This document shows positions 13,442 to 15,847 of a DNA stretch of 15,847 nt, in pieces. Source of the DNA: Anaerobacillus sp. Its GTDB lineage: Bacteria; Bacillota; Bacilli; Bacillales; Anaerobacillaceae. Every line of letters begins with the position of its first letter. Positions within the stretch are counted from its first letter, which is position 1. The stretch covers positions 1 through 15,847 of the forward strand of contig SKSA01000307.1 in assembly GCA_007118195.1 (NCBI GenBank), read 5' to 3'. The translations under genes and the position numbers were made by a program. Below the pieces are notes generated by a model. It did not search any database and was not told the origin of the DNA. It was given only the letters and a program-made list of their open reading frames with translations.

Positions 13442-14584
13442 CTATGAAAGAAGCTGACGAGCTATAACAATTCGTTGAATTTCAGAAGTTCCTTCTCCAA
13501 TTTCCATCAGTTTTACATCCCGTAAATATCGTTCAACATGGTATTCTCTCATGTAACCGTAACCACCATGGATTTGAATCGCTTGATTACAAACTCTAGT
13601 TGCCATCTCAGAAGCAAATAACTTAGCAAAAGCCGCTTCTTTTTTAAACGGTTTATCCTGATCCTTTAGCCATGCAGCTTTTAAAACCGCATTTCTAGCT
13701 AAATCAATTTCCATAGCCATGTCAGCAAGTTTAAATTGTGTTGCCTGAAAACTTGATAATGTTTTTCCGAATTGCTTTCTTTCTTGAGAATATTTTAAAG
13801 CTGCCTCATAAGCTGCTTGTGCAATTCCAACTGCTAGTGATGCAATTGAAATTCTTCCACCGTCTAATGTATAAAGAAACTGTCCAAAGCCTTTTTGTGG
13901 ATCACCAAGTAAATTGGTTCTTGGCACGCGTACGTCTTCTAAAACTAACTCTGAAGTGTTCGAACCACGAACACCCATCTTTTCGTAATTACTATTGATT
14001 GTGAAACCAGGTGTATCTGTCGGAACAATTATCGCTGAAATAATATTTTTACCGCGCTCGTCTTTACCAGTTACTGCTGTAACCGTTACCGTACGAGCAA
14101 AACCTGCATTTGTAATCCAACACTTTTCACCATTAATTACGAAGTCATCGCCATCAACAACCGCTTTCGTTTGCGTTCCTCCAGCATCTGAACCTGCATT
14201 CGGCTCCGTTAAACCGAAAGCTCCTAGTGACTTTCCTGAAGCAAGCGGTACTAAATGTTCTTGCTTTTGTTCTTCTGTACCGAAAAAGTAAAGTGGACTC
14301 GCACCTAATGAAATCGCAGCTGCATAGCTTAAACCTGTACTTCCACATGCTTTTCCGATTTCTTCAACAGCTAAAATATAAGAAATCGTATCTCCTCCAG
14401 ATCCTCCATATTCTTCTGGAAACGGAATCCCCATTAACCCTAACTCTCCCATTTTTTTAAATGTTTCAATTGGAAACCTTTCCGTTTTGTCTAATTCCTC
14501 TGCCATTGGTGCAATTTCATTTTTTGCAAAATCCCTCACCATTTCCTTAATCATTTGCTGTTCTTTTGTTAGTTCAAAATTCAT
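13442..14584 (-). CDS. yngJ: Acyl-CoA dehydrogenase, likely acting on isovaleryl-CoA or another short acyl-CoA
   Basis: This 380-residue FAD enzyme introduces a double bond into an acyl-CoA and passes electrons to electron-transfer flavoprotein. GAFGLTEPNAGSDAGG and WITNAG are the classical flavin and substrate signatures, followed by RKQFGK, QIHGGYGYMREY and GEGTSEIQR. The glutamate in that last motif (E364) sits where short- and medium-chain dehydrogenases keep their catalytic base. True isovaleryl-CoA dehydrogenases have a non-acidic residue there and place the base in another helix (LDLER in the human enzyme), where this protein has LDGGR. GGGGGAG precedes the ATG. It is first in the operon, so the isovaleryl-CoA role rests on context. 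Confidence 0.92.
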   Translation of the reverse strand: MNFELTKEQQMIKEMVRDFAKNEIAPMAEELDKTERFPIETFKKMGELGLMGIPFPEEYGGSGGDTISYILAVEEIGKACGSTGLSYAAAISLGASPLYFFGTEEQKQEHLVPLASGKSLGAFGLTEPNAGSDAGGTQTKAVVDGDDFVINGEKCWITNAGFARTVTVTAVTGKDERGKNIISAIIVPTDTPGFTINSNYEKMGVRGSNTSELVLEDVRVPRTNLLGDPQKGFGQFLYTLDGGRISIASLAVGIAQAAYEAALKYSQERKQFGKTLSSFQATQFKLADMAMEIDLARNAVLKAAWLKDQDKPFKKEAAFAKLFASEMATRVCNQAIQIHGGYGYMREYHVERYLRDVKLMEIGEGTSEIQRIVIARQLLS

Positions 14585-14607
14585 TATTAACTCCCCCTTT
14601 TAATGAA

Positions 14608-14621
14608 ATGTAACTGGTTAC
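14608..14621 (-). promoter_or_regulatory. cre-like inverted repeat in the operon leader
   Basis: TGTAACTGGTTACC has cre-type arms (GTAAC/GTTAC) and meets 8 of the 10 defined consensus positions, but the normally central CG is changed. It lies between the operon promoter and the first ribosome binding site, a position that could allow a roadblock. It is only a candidate. Confidence 0.3.
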
Positions 14622-14645
14622 CTATTTCCTCAAAAAAAATTCCGT

Positions 14646-14659
14646 TGAACAATCGCTCA
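14646..14659. promoter_or_regulatory. Operator-like inverted repeat downstream of the operon promoter
   Basis: TGAACAATCGCTCA agrees with its own reverse complement at 10 of 14 positions (pattern TGARCRATYGYTCA). It lies about 27 bp downstream of the leftward -10 box. The arms resemble sites of TetR-type regulators of acyl-CoA degradation such as FadR, though the FadR consensus itself is not matched. Confidence 0.35.
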
Positions 14660-14686
14660 GATGACATTAATAATAACTACGCTTTT

Positions 14687-14715
14687 ATTATATTCTAAAT
14701 ATTTTAAATTTTAAA
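14687..14715 (-). promoter_or_regulatory. SigA-like promoter of the nine-gene operon
   Basis: On the minus strand a perfect TATAAT (14692-14687) lies 17 nt downstream of TTTAAA (14715-14710; 4 of 6 to TTGACA). The leader to the first start codon would be about 95 nt. I could not find a good SigE-type pair here, although the B. subtilis equivalent operon is described as SigE-dependent. Confidence 0.45.
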
Positions 14716-14796
14716 TAACTTTTTTGAAATTTTTTATTTTTTTTTTTCAAGCAGTCTATTTGCTAAGATCAATTAAGCAAGCAAACACTTTTAAGA

Positions 14797-14802
14797 TATA
14801 AT
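14797..14802 (+). promoter_or_regulatory. Candidate -10 box for the ATP-grasp gene
   Basis: A perfect TATAAT lies 111 nt upstream of the ATG. The sequence 17-18 nt further upstream (TAAGCA or TTAAGC) is a poor -35. Repeat copy C would fall within the untranslated leader. Confidence 0.3.
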
Positions 14803-14818
14803 AAAGTTATTAATGGAT

Positions 14819-14890
14819 TGAATTTTATAATTACTTAAGAGTAGCTACATCAAACTACATGTAGTAGCGAAAAAAACATTATGAAATTCA
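14819..14890. repeat. Inverted-end element, copy C (72 bp, shortened)
   Basis: The left end TGAATTTTATAAT (14819-14831) differs at one base from the other copies; the right end ATTATGAAATTCA (14878-14890) is identical to copy B. The core has CTACAT (14846-14851) and ATGTAG (14859-14864), which can pair. It is 40 bp shorter than copy B. It ends 23 bp before the ATP-grasp start codon. Confidence 0.65.
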
Positions 14891-14913
14891 TAAAATGATT
14901 AAGGGAGAAAATA

Positions 14914-15717
14914 ATGATGACTAGAAGAAGGTATTTAGCTTTAATCCAACAATCTGTTAAAATAGACGACATAAGCTTCGAGGAAATTTCTCCGGACTAT
15001 TTATATCGAGTACATTTAAAACAAGATCAAAAGTCATTTATTATGCATGATGTAGAAATCGGACTAAATAATGCTTCTGCTGCAAAAGTAGCAATGAGTA
15101 AGTCTGCAACTTACGCTACGCTCAAGCGCGAAAATATACCATCAATTGAGCATGTATTCATTATGAATAGCTACTCAAGATTTATTTCTGGGGACTCCTT
15201 TCAATTAGCGAGAGAGTTATTTTACAAATGGGGAGAGGCGGTCGTATTAAAACAAGATAACGGATCTCAAGGGAATAATGTATATAAAATTAACAATATT
15301 GAAGATCTAATAAAGCAGTTGCAATCGATATTCTCCCTACAAACTAATGCCTCTATAAGCCCTTATTATGAAGCTATATTTGAATATCGAATTGTTACAC
15401 TTCTTGGGGAACCTAAAATTTTATTAGCGAAAGAGCGGACGAATTCATGGAAACATAATTTAATCAGCGGAGCTCTTTCAAAAGACGTTGAGGCAACAAA
15501 AATTCCTCAGTTATCAAAAATGGCTAGCAAAGTAGCTAGAGCAATGGAGCTAGACTTTTGTTCAATCGATATACTTGAAACGACCTCCGGTTTGCGTGTT
15601 TTAGAAGTAAATGAACAAGTGATGCTAGATGAGTATTGTAAAAAAGATCAATGTCGCGAAGAAAAAGTTTCACAGCTATACCGCGAGGCAATTCTTGAAC
15701 GTTTTGAGAGGTTGTAA
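14914..15717 (+). CDS. Orphan ATP-grasp family protein, function unknown
   Basis: This 267-residue protein resembles the ATP-grasp ligase fold of RimK and related acid-amine ligases. Visible marks are a nucleotide-binding strand and glycine loop, AVVLKQDNGSQGNNV (109-123, with K113); an acidic pair of strands YYEAIFEYRIVTLLGEP (151-167); SWKHNLISGA (178-187), in the place of the RimK substrate loop; and the metal-binding end SIDI...LEVNEQ (D219, E231, N233). It lacks an obvious partner domain. Such enzymes join a carboxylate, as an acyl phosphate, to an amine or similar group. AAGGGAG precedes two consecutive ATG codons, either of which may start translation. It is alone and divergent from the catabolic operon. 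I do not recognise a characterised homologue. Confidence 0.8.
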   Translation: MMTRRRYLALIQQSVKIDDISFEEISPDYLYRVHLKQDQKSFIMHDVEIGLNNASAAKVAMSKSATYATLKRENIPSIEHVFIMNSYSRFISGDSFQLARELFYKWGEAVVLKQDNGSQGNNVYKINNIEDLIKQLQSIFSLQTNASISPYYEAIFEYRIVTLLGEPKILLAKERTNSWKHNLISGALSKDVEATKIPQLSKMASKVARAMELDFCSIDILETTSGLRVLEVNEQVMLDEYCKKDQCREEKVSQLYREAILERFERL

Positions 15718-15726
15718 TATTTAACT

Positions 15727-15798
15727 GACATAGAATCCGCTATTTACTATGAAACCCTCGTTCTAATACACTTTTCGGACATAGTTCCGTTATTGACT
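15727..15798 (+). repeat. Pair of imperfect direct repeats after the ATP-grasp gene
   Basis: The pattern GACATAG-TCCG-TATT-ACT occurs at 15727-15748 and again at 15778-15798, with one base missing and a few changes in the second copy. GCTATTTACT in the first copy can also pair with AGTAAAAAATAGC near 15806-15818. This looks like an intergenic repeat unit. The last bases of the window, AAAGGAACGTATG, could be the binding site and start of a following gene, which cannot be judged. Confidence 0.4.
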
Positions 15799-15847
15799 TA
15801 ATTTAAGTAAAAAATAGCTCTTATTTACCTAATTAAAGGAACGTATG

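Larger units (their letters stand above)
14585..14913. other. Divergent promoter region between the catabolic operon and the ATP-grasp gene
   Basis: These 329 bases hold leftward and rightward promoter candidates, two operator-like inverted repeats on the operon side, and repeat copy C on the ATP-grasp side. Near 14757-14777 there is also a TTGCT...AGCAA inverted motif. No gene is visible. Confidence 0.6.

Noticed and set aside
13995..14291. Plus-strand open frame antisense to the acyl-CoA dehydrogenase
   Set aside because: It mirrors the codon pattern of the real gene and has no start signals; other antisense frames in 5600-14500 were rejected for the same reason.
14640..14720. SigE promoter for the catabolic operon
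   Set aside because: An AAATATT box exists, but no CATACAAT-like box follows at 13-15 nt; the SigA-like pair fits better.
7918..14890. CRISPR array
   Set aside because: The repeats are kilobases apart, palindromic at their ends and not separated by uniform spacers; there are no cas genes.

Overview
The window looks like a chromosomal segment of an AT-rich, endospore-forming member of the Bacillaceae. The evidence is an intact pro-sigma-K gene, strong AGGAGG-type ribosome binding sites, frequent GTG starts, a cre-like catabolite control site, and an operon matching the Bacillus subtilis yngJ-yngI-yngH-yngHB-yngG-yngF-yngE cluster gene for gene. The species cannot be named from the sequence alone.

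Layout. (1) 1-586: the 5' end of a membrane-anchored protein gene on the minus strand, then an AT-rich spacer ending in the sigK terminator. (2) 587-1297: sigK on the minus strand, uninterrupted by a skin-type element. (3) 1298-3861: a control region with a SigA-like promoter overlapped by a cre site, then a two-gene plus-strand unit (small two-helix membrane protein plus SSS-family sodium:solute symporter) closed by a strong hairpin terminator. (4) 3890-4714: a cytosolic methyl-accepting chemotaxis-type protein. (5) 4734-4908: a bidirectional terminator and a long imperfect palindrome between convergent genes. (6) 4916-14584: nine minus-strand genes, read in the order acyl-CoA dehydrogenase, acyl-CoA synthetase, biotin carboxylase, free-standing biotin carrier, HMG-CoA lyase, enoyl-CoA hydratase, carboxyltransferase, CoA-transferase A, CoA-transferase B. 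(7) 14585-14913: a divergent promoter region. (8) 14914-15717: an orphan ATP-grasp enzyme on the plus strand, then a tail with short direct repeats.

Function. The nine-gene cluster encodes an almost complete lower leucine/isovalerate pathway: acyl-CoA formation and desaturation, 3-methylcrotonyl-CoA carboxylation by a split biotin enzyme, hydration to HMG-CoA, cleavage to acetyl-CoA plus acetoacetate, and transfer of CoA from succinyl-CoA to acetoacetate. Only the final thiolase is absent. The nearby symporter could feed carboxylates to such metabolism, but that link is inference.

The least expected content is non-coding. Three related elements with TGAATTTCATAAT-type inverted ends and hairpin cores occur at 7918-8033, 10201-10312 and 14819-14890. 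Two sit inside the catabolic operon and the third lies in its divergent control region. Beside the second lies a separate GC-rich block of about 110 bp that differs sharply in composition from everything around it.
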